A stretch of 64,000 nucleotides of DNA from Solirubrobacter sp963798325 (lineage in GTDB: Bacteria; Actinomycetota; Thermoleophilia; Solirubrobacterales; Solirubrobacteraceae): positions 992,001-1,056,000 of the forward strand of contig CAWCSS010000009.1 of the NCBI GenBank assembly GCA_963798325.1, written 5' to 3'. The notes under the pieces were generated by a model that saw only the letters and a program-made list of their open reading frames with translations, was not told the DNA's origin and searched no databases. The stretch's first letter is position 1; each line of letters starts with the position of its first letter. A program made the translations under genes and the position numbers. Shown in pieces: positions 9,708-18,007 of the stretch.

Positions 9708-10439
9708 ATGAACCTCCCCCCGATCGTCTCGCCGCAGGAGTGGGACGCCGCGCGCCAGGCGCTGCTGGTCAAGGAGAAGGAGCACACCCGCGCCGGGGAC
9801 GCGCTCGCCGCCGAACGCCGGCGCATGCCGCGGATGCTGATCGAGAAGGACTACGCGTTCGAAGGGCCGGACGGGACGGTCGATCTCAAGGACCTCTTCG
9901 CCGGCCGCCGGCAGCTGATCGTCTACCGCTTCTTCTTCGAGCCGGGCGTCCACGGCTGGCCCGAGAGCGGCTGCCGCGGCTGCTCGTTCGTCGCCGACCA
10001 GGTGTCCCACCTCGCCCACCTCAACGCGCGGGACACCACGCTGGTGTTCGTCTCGCGCGCGCCGCAGGCCGACATCGAGCGCTGGAAGGCGCGGATGGGC
10101 TGGACCGACATCCCCTGGTACACGCTCACCGACGACTTCGACGCGGACTTCGGCGTCGACGAGTGGCACGGGACCAACGCGTTCCTCGCCGACGACGGGC
10201 AGATCTTCCGCACCTACCTGATCGACAAGCGCGGCGACGAGCTGATGGGCAACACGTGGACCTACCTCGACATCACCGCGCTCGGCCGCCAGGAGCAGTG
10301 GGAGGACTCGCCCGAGGGCTACCCGCAGACGCAGGCCTACGGCTGGTGGAACCTGCACGACGAATACGAGGACGCGACCGTCTTCGAGGCCGCGCTGGCG
10401 GAGGCGTCGGCCTCGCAGCGCGGCGCGCGCAGCACGTGA
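9708..10439 (+). CDS. DUF899 family protein (thioredoxin-like fold)
   Basis: 243 residues, the typical length. DUF899 proteins have a thioredoxin-like fold: here FFEPG..GCRGCSFVADQ carries the CxxC-like pair, and the HGTNAFL and TYLD(I/T)TALGRQE blocks near the C-terminus are family landmarks. The biochemical role is not established for the family, and a redox or stress function is usually assumed. A strong ribosome site (AAGGAG, 9696-9701) precedes the ATG. The preceding double operator suggests repression by an ArsR-like protein. A 51-residue gene starts in the stop codon (GTGA overlap), so the two are probably coupled. Confidence 0.88.
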   Translation: MNLPPIVSPQEWDAARQALLVKEKEHTRAGDALAAERRRMPRMLIEKDYAFEGPDGTVDLKDLFAGRRQLIVYRFFFEPGVHGWPESGCRGCSFVADQVSHLAHLNARDTTLVFVSRAPQADIERWKARMGWTDIPWYTLTDDFDADFGVDEWHGTNAFLADDGQIFRTYLIDKRGDELMGNTWTYLDITALGRQEQWEDSPEGYPQTQAYGWWNLHDEYEDATVFEAALAEASASQRGARST

Positions 10440-10591
10440 TCGCCCACGTCGGCGGCGTTCCCGTCGAGGAGCTGCTGCCCTGCCTCAGCGGCGCCGCGAC
10501 CGGCCTCCTCGCCTGGCGGGCGCGTCTTATGCTGGCGCGATTCAGATCCTCATCACCGGCATGTCGGGAACGGGCAAATCGGCCCTCGTAG
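10436..10591 (+). CDS. Conserved-looking small membrane protein (51 aa)
   Basis: The GTG at 10436 overlaps the DUF899 stop (GTGA). The product begins MIAHVGGVPVEELLP, has one short hydrophobic helix (about residues 12-34, SGAATGLLAWRARLML) and a basic tail. I recall short actinobacterial proteins that begin in much the same way, but I cannot check this here. The 3' end overlaps the next gene's start region in another frame, so the last 15 residues may not be conserved. Function is unknown. Confidence 0.5.
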   Translation: MIAHVGGVPVEELLPCLSGAATGLLAWRARLMLARFRSSSPACRERANRPS

Positions 10592-11001
10592 CCGAGCTTC
10601 GCGCACGCGGGCTCGAGGCCTACGACGCCGATGACGACGGCTTCAGCGAGCCTCGCGGCGACGGCCGCTGGGGCTGGCGCCGCGACCGCGTGGCCGGCCT
10701 GCTCGCCACCGGGCGCCCGCTGTTCTTCGCGGGCTGCTCGGAGGAGCAGGCCGACCTGCCGTTCGACTACCGGGTGCTGCTGACGGCGCCCACCGAGGTG
10801 CTCGTGAAGCGGCTGCGCACGCGCACGGGCAACGCCTATGGGCGCGAGGCGGGCGAGCTGGCGCAGGTGCTCGCCGACCTCGCGGAGATCGAGCCGCTGC
10901 TGCGGCGCTCGGCCGACGTCGTGCTGACGAGCACCGAGCCGCCGCGCACACTCGCCGATCGCCTCCTGCGTCAGCTCGGCTCGTCGAGCCGGCAGGCGTG
11001 A
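10540..11001 (+). CDS. P-loop small-molecule kinase-like protein
   Basis: About 153 residues. It begins with a beta strand and Walker A: IQILITGMSGTGKS. It resembles shikimate/gluconate-kinase-like P-loop proteins, with a LID-like RLRTRTGNAYGR segment and a C-terminal helix. The phosphate acceptor is unknown. The first ATG (10561) would cut off the beta-1 strand that positions the P-loop. In frame, ATT at 10540 lies 6 nt after a TATGCT -10-like box (10528-10533), the same spacing seen at other leaderless starts in the window. I therefore propose an ATT start. ATG 10561 remains the conservative alternative. Confidence 0.7.
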   Translation: MQILITGMSGTGKSALVAELRARGLEAYDADDDGFSEPRGDGRWGWRRDRVAGLLATGRPLFFAGCSEEQADLPFDYRVLLTAPTEVLVKRLRTRTGNAYGREAGELAQVLADLAEIEPLLRRSADVVLTSTEPPRTLADRLLRQLGSSSRQA

Positions 11002-11008
11002 ACACGCG

Positions 11009-12559
11009 TCACCCGACGGGAGTGACCTCCCGCGCGCGCAGCTCGGCGGGCACCTCGGCGTGGTCGTCGACGCGCCCGCGCGGAAGCCAGAGCCAGGCGA
11101 TCACGAAGTTCACGACGAGGATCGCCGCCATCACGTAGAAGACCGTCTGGGTGGCGTGCGCGAACGCCAGGCGCACATCGTGGATCAGCTGCGGCGAGGC
11201 GCCGCGGGCGTCGCTGCCGCTCCCCGGTGAGAGCCCGAAGGAGCCCGCCACCCGCACGGCCTGGGCGTGCGGGACGCCGGCCGCCGTCAGCGCGGCGGTG
11301 ATCAGGCTCTGGCTGCGCTGGATGAGGATCGTGCCGAGCACGGCCATGCCCAGGCTGGCGCCGAAGTTGCGGCCGGTCTGGGTGATGCCCGTGACCTCGC
11401 TGTAGCTCGAGCTCGGCGCGCGGTCGACCGCGTCGGTGCTGGCCGGGCCGAGGATGAACCCGAGCCCGGCGCCGGCGATCGCGATCTCGAGGCGCTGATG
11501 GGCGAGCGAGAGGTCGGTCAGCTTGCCGGCGAGCAGGTAGAAGCCCACGGCGCCGAGCGCGCTGCCGATGACGATGCTCCGCTTGGCCCCGCGGCGGTCG
11601 AGGATCCGCCCGCCGATCTGCGCCGCGATCACGAAGCCGATGAAGAAGTACAGGATGTAGAGGCCGGCCTCGGACGAGGACTCGCCCAGTGACACCTGCG
11701 CGTACACGGAGCCGAAGAAGAAGAACGGCACGAACACGATCGAGAGCAGCGCGAGGACCGTCGTCTCGGTGGCGAAGCCGCGGTCGCGGAAGATGCGCAG
11801 CTGCAGCAGCGGGGTCTCGCAGCGCAGCTCCCACAGCACGAAGGCCGCGCTGAGAATCGCGCCGAGCGCCAGGCAGCCGACCGTCGCCACCGACCCCCAG
11901 CCCCACACGCTCGCCTGCTGGAGAGCGAGCACGAGCAGCCCCATCCCACCGCAGACGAGCACGGCGCCGCGGTAGTCGATCGGGCTCGGGTGGCGGGTGT
12001 CATCGGGCTTGGAGCGCCAGATCAGATACAGCGCGATCAGCGCGACGGGCACGTTGATCCAGAAGATCGCGCGCCAGGTCCACTGCGTCAGGAAGCCGCC
12101 GGCGAGCGGGCCGATCGCCGTCAGCCCGCCGGAGATGCCGAAGAACACCGCCATCGCGCGCCCGCGCTCGTGCACCGGGAACGATGCGATCACGATCCCG
12201 ACGGCGGCGGGGAACATCAGCGCCGCGAACGCGCCCTGCAGGACGCGGAAGACGATCATCCACGCCGTGGCGATCCCGCCCGTGGGCGTCAACCCGCAGA
12301 ACGCGGAGGCCACGGCGAAGCCGATCACGCCGACGACGACCATCCGCCGCCGCCCGAGCACGTCGCCGAGCTTGCCGCCGAAGGCGAAGAGCGCCGACAG
12401 CGACAGCAGGTAGCCGTTGATCACCCATTGCGAGCCCGTCTGGGAGAGGTCGAGCTCGCTCTGCAGGTTCGGGACCGCGATCGCGACGATCGTCTGGTCG
12501 ATGAAGGTCATCGCCACGGCGAACACCATCGCCGCGAGCACCAGATTCTTGTTGCCCAT
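11009..12559 (-). CDS. MFS transporter, DHA2 (EmrB/QacA) family
   Basis: 516 residues with about 14 membrane helices. Seen: motif D1 and C-type features at the N-terminus (MTFIDQTIVAIAVPNLQ), motif A GGKLGDVLGRRRM between helices 2 and 3, and GPLAGGFL in helix 5. DHA2 pumps export drugs or other lipophilic compounds by proton antiport. The family is certain, but the substrate cannot be told. It is convergent with the P-loop kinase (7 bp apart) and divergent from the secretory-motif protein at 12658. No TetR-like repressor is adjacent. Confidence 0.92.
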   Translation of the reverse strand: MGNKNLVLAAMVFAVAMTFIDQTIVAIAVPNLQSELDLSQTGSQWVINGYLLSLSALFAFGGKLGDVLGRRRMVVVGVIGFAVASAFCGLTPTGGIATAWMIVFRVLQGAFAALMFPAAVGIVIASFPVHERGRAMAVFFGISGGLTAIGPLAGGFLTQWTWRAIFWINVPVALIALYLIWRSKPDDTRHPSPIDYRGAVLVCGGMGLLVLALQQASVWGWGSVATVGCLALGAILSAAFVLWELRCETPLLQLRIFRDRGFATETTVLALLSIVFVPFFFFGSVYAQVSLGESSSEAGLYILYFFIGFVIAAQIGGRILDRRGAKRSIVIGSALGAVGFYLLAGKLTDLSLAHQRLEIAIAGAGLGFILGPASTDAVDRAPSSSYSEVTGITQTGRNFGASLGMAVLGTILIQRSQSLITAALTAAGVPHAQAVRVAGSFGLSPGSGSDARGASPQLIHDVRLAFAHATQTVFYVMAAILVVNFVIAWLWLPRGRVDDHAEVPAELRAREVTPVG

Positions 12560-12657
12560 TGTGTCGAAGCCCAGCGCAGCGAGCTGAGAAGGAGATGAAG
12601 CGTCCGCGCGCGGACCGCCTGACGCGCACGCGCGAACCGCATGGGAACATCCGCGCG

Positions 12658-13683
12658 ATGAAGCAGACGGCGGAACGGACGGCGGCGCCCGCGCCCGTCG
12701 CGGTCCCGGAGCCCCCGGGGGTCCCGCGGGTGGCGTTGCAGGAGGTCACCACCGCCGAGCACGTGCTGGCGATGCAGCGGACCTCCGGCAATCGCAGCGT
12801 CGTCCGTTTCCTCGCCCGCGACCCTGCGCCCCAGGCCGCGCCCGCCCCCGCCGCGGCGTTGCCGAGCGCCGAGACGCTGACCGAGCGGATCGCCAACTGC
12901 GTCGGCATCTGGGAGACCAACCGCGGCGGCGACGCGCCCAACCCCACGGAATCCTCGCTGGACACCGTCGCCGGCGTGAAGGCCAGCATGGCCACCGTCG
13001 AGCAGGCGACGATGCCCTACGCGCTGGACGCGTTCAAGCGCAACGCCTCGCTGCGCAAGCTCGCCCAGCCCGAGCTGACGGTCAAGGAGATCGACGACGC
13101 CATCGCGCGCTCGACCGCGGTCAAGACGTTGCTGAACGCGGTCAAGACCGCCGCCGACGCGGGCACCACCGCCGATGACTTCATCAAGGCCCAGCAGGCG
13201 CAGATCACGCCCACCGGGCTCTCCGACGAGGACGTCAAGACGATGTTCAGCGCCGTCGATCTCAAGAACACGATCGACACCAAGCACGGTGAGCTCGGGG
13301 GCAAGGACGCCAAGACGGCCAAGCAGGCCGCGGGCGAGATCCCCGAGGCCGACCGCATGGGCCTTGGCACGGGCTCGCTGACGTCCTACATCCGCGATCC
13401 GAAGAAGTGGGGCGAGAACCGCGCCGCCTGGCAGCGCAAGGCCGTTCAGGCGATGCCCGGGGACGTCGGCACCCGCATCAACACCGTCTCCACCTCCTCC
13501 GGCGGCACGGCGCTGGCCGGCCCGGTCATCCGCGCCCGCGTGGACGCCGAGCTGGCCAAGAAGCCGCCGCCCACCGAGGAGCAGCTGGTCAGCACGGTCG
13601 GGGCCAAGAACAACCCGAACGAGACCGGCTACGGCGCCAACATCTGGGCGACGTACAAGCGCCTGTACAGCCCTGCGCCGTAG
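12658..13683 (+). CDS. Unknown protein with eCIS-cargo-like leader motif
   Basis: 341 residues with no signal peptide and no membrane helix. A Pro/Ala-rich leader is followed at residues 38-53 by LAMQRTSGNRSVVRFLAR. This matches the short LQRxxGNxxVxxLL-type motif often seen near the N-terminus of proteins associated with extracellular contractile injection systems (eCIS) in actinobacteria. The remainder is helical, Lys/Ala-rich and unrecognised, ending in a Tyr/Asn-rich stretch. ATG 12658 is chosen. An upstream ATG at 12595 has its AAGGAG site abutting the codon. No injection-system structural gene is visible in the window. Confidence 0.55.
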   Translation: MKQTAERTAAPAPVAVPEPPGVPRVALQEVTTAEHVLAMQRTSGNRSVVRFLARDPAPQAAPAPAAALPSAETLTERIANCVGIWETNRGGDAPNPTESSLDTVAGVKASMATVEQATMPYALDAFKRNASLRKLAQPELTVKEIDDAIARSTAVKTLLNAVKTAADAGTTADDFIKAQQAQITPTGLSDEDVKTMFSAVDLKNTIDTKHGELGGKDAKTAKQAAGEIPEADRMGLGTGSLTSYIRDPKKWGENRAAWQRKAVQAMPGDVGTRINTVSTSSGGTALAGPVIRARVDAELAKKPPPTEEQLVSTVGAKNNPNETGYGANIWATYKRLYSPAP

Positions 13684-13772
13684 ACCGGCGCGCGAAAGAT
13701 CCCCCAAAAGGCAGAGAGCGGACCGGACCCGCGACCGACGACGGGCGGCCGCCGCGCCGGGACACTCGGCGC

Positions 13773-14879
13773 ATGCTCTCCCCCCTCCGAACCGCACTGG
13801 CCTGCGCGGCGCTGCTCACCCTGACGGTCCCCGCCGTCGCCGATGCCGCCCCCAAGCTTCAGCCGATCCTCGACGCCTCCGTCAAGCGCGGCGAGTTCCC
13901 GGGCGTCGCGATGCGCGTCCGCCTCGCCGACGGGACCACGTGGTCCGGTGCCGCGGGCAAGTCGAACCTCGCCACCGGGCGCCCGATGCGCGCCACCGAC
14001 CGCTTCCGCGCCGGCAGCATCCTCAAACCGTTCGTCGCCGCCGCGACGCTGCAGCTCGTGGAGGAGGGCAGGCTCTCACTGGACGCGACGCTGCCCTCCG
14101 TCCTGCCGACGAGCGTCACCGCCCGCTTCCCGCAGGCGAGCCGGATCACCGTCCGGATGCTGCTCAACCACACCAGCGGGCTCGCGGAGTGGTCGACGCC
14201 GCAGTCCGATCTCGAAGCCTTCGCCGACCCGCGGCGGATCTGGACGACCGACGAGTTCCTCGACCGCGCCGCCGCGTTGCCGGCGACCGGGGCGCCCGGC
14301 GAGCGCTGGAGCTACTCCAACACCAACTACAACCTGCTCGGCCTGATCCTCGAGCGGGTGACCGGCAAGCCATGGCGGACGGTCGTCCGCGAGCGCGTGA
14401 TCCGGCCGCTGAAGCTGACCCACACGTCGCTGCCCGCGCCGACCAGCGCCTCGCGCGGACGGGATCTCGTCCACGGCTACATGCTCATCGACGGCAGGCG
14501 CATCGATGCCACCTTCGTCAACTCCTCGATGGCCGGCGCCGCCGGCGGCCAGGCGATGCTCACGACCACCGAGGACCTCTCGCGCTTCGTGCACGCCGTG
14601 CTCACCGGGCGGCTGTTCGAGCACAGGCGGACGCTCAAGACGCTGCGCACGTTCGTGGCGGCGAGCGATGCCAACGGCCTGATCGGCTACGGGCTCGGCC
14701 TCGAGCGCTACGAGCTCGGGGGCGGTGTCGAGGTGCTCGGCCACGCCGGCGGCACCGGCGGCTACCTGTCGCTGATGCTGCGCGTGCCCAAGCAGAACAT
14801 CGACATGGTCATCACCATCAACCAGCCCGGCGATATCGCCTCGGTGCTCATGCCGGCGCTGGAAGCGCTGCGCGGCTGA
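13773..14879 (+). CDS. Secreted serine hydrolase, class C beta-lactamase/DD-peptidase family
   Basis: 368 residues. A signal peptide (MLSPLRTALACAALLTLTVPAVADA) is followed by the beta-lactamase-C fold. Nucleophile motif SILK (Ser82, Lys85), YSN-type motif (WSYSNTNYN) and HAGGTGG near the C-terminus stand for SxxK, YxN and HxG. Such enzymes hydrolyse D-amino-acid peptides or esters outside the membrane. True antibiotic resistance is not implied. The start at 13773 matches the signal peptide. Its last 32 bases overlap the convergent MBL gene. Confidence 0.88.
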   Translation: MLSPLRTALACAALLTLTVPAVADAAPKLQPILDASVKRGEFPGVAMRVRLADGTTWSGAAGKSNLATGRPMRATDRFRAGSILKPFVAAATLQLVEEGRLSLDATLPSVLPTSVTARFPQASRITVRMLLNHTSGLAEWSTPQSDLEAFADPRRIWTTDEFLDRAAALPATGAPGERWSYSNTNYNLLGLILERVTGKPWRTVVRERVIRPLKLTHTSLPAPTSASRGRDLVHGYMLIDGRRIDATFVNSSMAGAAGGQAMLTTTEDLSRFVHAVLTGRLFEHRRTLKTLRTFVAASDANGLIGYGLGLERYELGGGVEVLGHAGGTGGYLSLMLRVPKQNIDMVITINQPGDIASVLMPALEALRG

Positions 14880-15615
14880 GCTGCTCCACGACGTCCGGCC
14901 CGGTGAGCGGCCCGCGGTGCCCCGGGCAGACGGTCGCGGGCCGCAGCTCGGCGAGCTTGACGATCGACCGGCGTGCCTGCTCGGTGTCGAGGTTGTAGGC
15001 ATCCAGCGGCACCGCCGGCGGCTGCGGGCGGCCGTGCATGTCGGTCATGTAGATGCAGTCCGACACGAGCGCGAGCCGGTCGCGCTCGCGCCACAGGCCG
15101 ATCAGCCCCGGCGCGTGCCCCGGCAGGTCGATCACCTCGAAGCCGGCCACGACGTCGCCCTCGCCCAGCGTTCCGTCGATGGCCACGGGACCGCCGTCCC
15201 AGACGAAGCGATGCAGCAGCCCGTGGACGATCCGCACGTCGAGCGGCAGCTGGTCCATGTGCCAGTAGTCGCGCCCGCCTGAGCCCTCGGCCTGCTCGAC
15301 GGCGTCCGCATGGCAGACGATCGGGGCGCAGGCCTTCAGCGCCGGCGCCGATCCGCGGTGGTCGGTGTCGGCGTGCCCGAGCACGACCCGCGAGAGCCCG
15401 CCGAGGTCACGCGCGGCGGCGGCGATCGCACCCGCCATGCCCTTCTCGCCGGCGTCGAACGCGACCACGTCCGCCCCGTCGCGGATCAGGTAGACGTTCA
15501 TCGAGCGCGCGAACCCGCCGCGCAGGACCCAGACGCCCTCGGCGATCGGCTCGGGCGGCCCGCTGGCCAGCGCCCGCAGCCGTGGCCGGGTGCGGATCGG
15601 GGCTCGCCCGCTCAT
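14848..15615 (-). CDS. MBL-fold metallo-hydrolase
   Basis: 255 residues with the metallo-beta-lactamase fold. Metal-site motif HADTDH (residues 81-86) takes the place of HxHxDH, with Asp at the second ligand position. Further ligands are in LPGHAPG, VSDCIY and CPGHRGP. It is the third gene of an operon: its ATG overlaps the upstream DUF1254 stop (ATGA). The substrate is unknown. The Asp substitution may change the metal site and is worth modelling. Confidence 0.85.
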   Translation of the reverse strand: MSGRAPIRTRPRLRALASGPPEPIAEGVWVLRGGFARSMNVYLIRDGADVVAFDAGEKGMAGAIAAAARDLGGLSRVVLGHADTDHRGSAPALKACAPIVCHADAVEQAEGSGGRDYWHMDQLPLDVRIVHGLLHRFVWDGGPVAIDGTLGEGDVVAGFEVIDLPGHAPGLIGLWRERDRLALVSDCIYMTDMHGRPQPPAVPLDAYNLDTEQARRSIVKLAELRPATVCPGHRGPLTGPDVVEQLSRAALPAPA

Positions 15616-16907
15616 TCGACGCGGACGATCGGAGGCAGCTCGTAGGTCCCGTCGAAGACGGCCGCGTCGGGGGAGTACATCCGCAGGATCGGGCGGAACG
15701 CACCCGCGGGCGTGGGCAGCCAGTTCGCGGGATCGGCCGGCGCGTCGTGCTGGATGACGATGGTCAGCGAGCCGTCGCCGGCGTACTCGAGCCCCGGGGT
15801 CCGGTCGCCGATCGAGTAGCGGTCGATCGGGTTGGCGACGAGGAAGAACTCGGGCAGGTCGTACATCGTCACCGACCAGAACGCGCCCACGGGCGGGGTC
15901 GTCGTGAACCGCAGCTCGTAGCGATGCGCGCCGTCGAGCGGCTGGTCGTCGCCGTCGCGGTAGACCATCGCGTACGCGGCCTCGTAGCCGTGGTTGCCCC
16001 ACAGGCCGCCGCGGGCCGACCCGGCGCGGATCAGATAGCGGCCGGGACCGTCCTCGAGCTTCCACTGCTCCTCATCGAGCGCGCCCACCTCGAAGAAGTC
16101 GAGGTTGTAGTCGAAGATGTGGTAGGTCAGGTTCCAGCCGTTCTGGCGCGGGCCTGAGCCTTGCGCCAGGGTCTCCTCCAGCCGCTCGCGGCCCGCCGCG
16201 AGCCCCGCCGCGAGCGCGGGGTTCGGCGCGGTGAAGGGCGAGTCCGCCGCGAACAGCCCGAGCGGCTCGAAGCGCTGCTGGTACGCGCGATCGCGTTCGG
16301 CGGGCGGGAAGGCCTGGAGCCACACGCGCAGGCGCTCGAAGAACATGAGCTCCTCCGGCACGCCCGGGTCGGGAGCGGGAAGCCCGGCGCCGGGGCCGCT
16401 CGGCGCCAGCGTGAGCCCTTCCTGGAGCGCACGCACCGCGGGGAGGTCGGCCTCGCCCTCGACCGCCCAGCGCCCAATGATGCTGGCGATCGCGGTGGGG
16501 AAGCGGATGACCGTCACGTCGCCGGGCGCGGAGCCGTCCCAGTCCGGCGGCACGAGCAGGAACGACGCGGCGGCGGTGCCCGTCGCCCGCCGGCCGACGT
16601 AGGCGAAGTTGTTCGTCCAGGCGTCGACGAACTGCAACACGTAGTAGCGCCCGGCGGCGTCGGGCACCTCCAGCCGCACCGGGCCGCCGCTCGTGTCGAC
16701 GTGGGCGATCGAGTAGATCGTGTCGTTGTTGATCGACACGAACGTGTCCTGCGGCCCCGCGAGCGCGGTGGCGTGCGAGAACTCGTTCAGGGGAGCGGGC
16801 GCGAGCGCGCCCATGCCCGCGCGCGTGAAGCGATCCACCTGTTCGAGGTCGAAGACGAGCGGGAACCCGTAGATGAAGGCGTCGGCGGCGAGCTCCTCTG
16901 TGCTCAT
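15612..16907 (-). CDS. DUF1254/DUF1214 domain protein
   Basis: 431 residues. The N-terminal DUF1254 region (AADAFIYGFPLV, NEFSHA, NNDTIYS, then RYYVLQFVDAWTNNFAYVG) is followed by the DUF1214 beta-domain (GAFWSVTMYDLPEFFLVANPIDRYSIGDRT). The family is common in soil bacteria but has no settled function. Unlike many relatives it has no signal peptide, so it probably acts in the cytoplasm. It overlaps the upstream dehydrogenase stop and the downstream MBL start by four bases each. The three proteins are therefore made together, and a shared small-molecule pathway is a reasonable inference. Confidence 0.85.
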   Translation of the reverse strand: MSTEELAADAFIYGFPLVFDLEQVDRFTRAGMGALAPAPLNEFSHATALAGPQDTFVSINNDTIYSIAHVDTSGGPVRLEVPDAAGRYYVLQFVDAWTNNFAYVGRRATGTAAASFLLVPPDWDGSAPGDVTVIRFPTAIASIIGRWAVEGEADLPAVRALQEGLTLAPSGPGAGLPAPDPGVPEELMFFERLRVWLQAFPPAERDRAYQQRFEPLGLFAADSPFTAPNPALAAGLAAGRERLEETLAQGSGPRQNGWNLTYHIFDYNLDFFEVGALDEEQWKLEDGPGRYLIRAGSARGGLWGNHGYEAAYAMVYRDGDDQPLDGAHRYELRFTTTPPVGAFWSVTMYDLPEFFLVANPIDRYSIGDRTPGLEYAGDGSLTIVIQHDAPADPANWLPTPAGAFRPILRMYSPDAAVFDGTYELPPIVRVE

Positions 16908-17980
16908 AGCGCCGCAAGCTCCTCGGGTGAGAGTCGATCGAGACCGAGCGTCGCCAGCGTGCGGACGCCCTCGGCGCGGAAGTCGCGGGCGAGGACGACC
17001 GAGGTCATCGTGATCACGGCGTCGATCACCGGCGTGGGGACGCCGAGGCGTTGCGCCAGATCGGCCATGAACACCAGCGAGTAGCCGACGTCCTCGGTCA
17101 GGTAGCGGTGGTCGAGCTCGGACTGGGCGCCGATGCCCTTGAAGCCGGGCGCGAGGCTGTAGCTCGTGGAGTAGTTGTCCTCGAGCATGTAGCCCTGCTT
17201 CATCCCGATCGCGGGCTCGGACAGGACGTCGACGCCGAGCGCGGCGGCGATCGCCAGCCGCTCCTTGTCGACCGCTTCGATCATCCGGCCGACGGCCTCG
17301 GTCACACCCTCCTCGTAGAACAGGAAGTTGCCGCCGGTGCGTTCCAGCAGCGCCGCGTTGAGCAGCGTGACCGCCGGGTGGATCACCGGATTGCCGTTCT
17401 GCAGCGTGGTCTGGAACACGCTCTCGGCCTTCTCCACGGCGGGCCAGGTGTCCTTGACCAGGTCGTAGAGGTGGTCGGTCCCGGAACGCGGGAGCCCGGC
17501 GAGGTAGACGCCGGTCTCGAGCTTGAGGAAGACGTTGACGACGCCGGGGGCGGTGACGCGCACGGCGTAGGGCAAGGTGCTCGTCTCGCCGATGATGATC
17601 CGGTCGTCGTCGAGCGCGAGCCCGGCGGCGCGTTTGAAGGCGATCGCGCCGGCGCAGGAGCCGGGGCAGACCAGCACCGCCATGCCCTCGGTCAGATACG
17701 GCGCGGCCGCGAGTGCGTGCGGCTCGGTGCTGTAGGCCGGACCGATCGGGATGACCAGTTCGGCGCCGTCCATGGCTTCCTCGATGTCCGGCCCGGCGTA
17801 CCGGATCTCGGCGAAGCCTTCGAGGTCGCCCATCGCCGTGATCCCGCCCGCCTCCTGCACCGGGACGGTGTTGGACGCGAACTCCGGCGTCGCGTACAGC
17901 GACACGTCGTGGCCGTGCTGGGCGAAGTCGAACGCCGACGCGACCCCACCGTTTCCCGCTCCGAGGACTGCTACCCGCAT
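16904..17980 (-). CDS. NAD/NADP octopine/opine-dehydrogenase family protein
   Basis: 358 residues. A Rossmann N-terminus (VAVLGAGNGGVASAF, acidic residue later) is followed by the helical opine-dehydrogenase domain, with NPVIHPAVTLLN bearing the family His and YSTSYSLAPGFKGIGA later. Family enzymes reductively join an amino acid to a keto acid, or run the reverse. It is the first gene of a three-gene overlapping operon and is divergent from dialkylglycine decarboxylase with only 27 bp between starts. Both enzymes act on amino acids and pyruvate-type keto acids, so joint use is plausible. Confidence 0.85.
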   Translation of the reverse strand: MRVAVLGAGNGGVASAFDFAQHGHDVSLYATPEFASNTVPVQEAGGITAMGDLEGFAEIRYAGPDIEEAMDGAELVIPIGPAYSTEPHALAAAPYLTEGMAVLVCPGSCAGAIAFKRAAGLALDDDRIIIGETSTLPYAVRVTAPGVVNVFLKLETGVYLAGLPRSGTDHLYDLVKDTWPAVEKAESVFQTTLQNGNPVIHPAVTLLNAALLERTGGNFLFYEEGVTEAVGRMIEAVDKERLAIAAALGVDVLSEPAIGMKQGYMLEDNYSTSYSLAPGFKGIGAQSELDHRYLTEDVGYSLVFMADLAQRLGVPTPVIDAVITMTSVVLARDFRAEGVRTLATLGLDRLSPEELAAL

Positions 17981-17995
17981 GCGTGCACCCTCGCA

Positions 17996-18001
17996 TAGAT
18001 T
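17996..18001 (+). promoter_or_regulatory. -10 box of the dgdA promoter (leaderless)
   Basis: TAGATT stands 6 nt before GTG 18008, so transcription should start at the codon itself. This decides between GTG 18002 and GTG 18008. The same AT patch must also serve the divergent operon starting at 17980. No clear -35 is seen. Confidence 0.45.
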
Positions 18002-18007
18002 GTGGGT

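Noticed and set aside
12595..12657. Earlier start (ATG 12595) for the eCIS-cargo-like protein
   Set aside because: The AAGGAG site touches the codon with no spacing, and the added residues are Arg-rich and unrelated to the leader motif.
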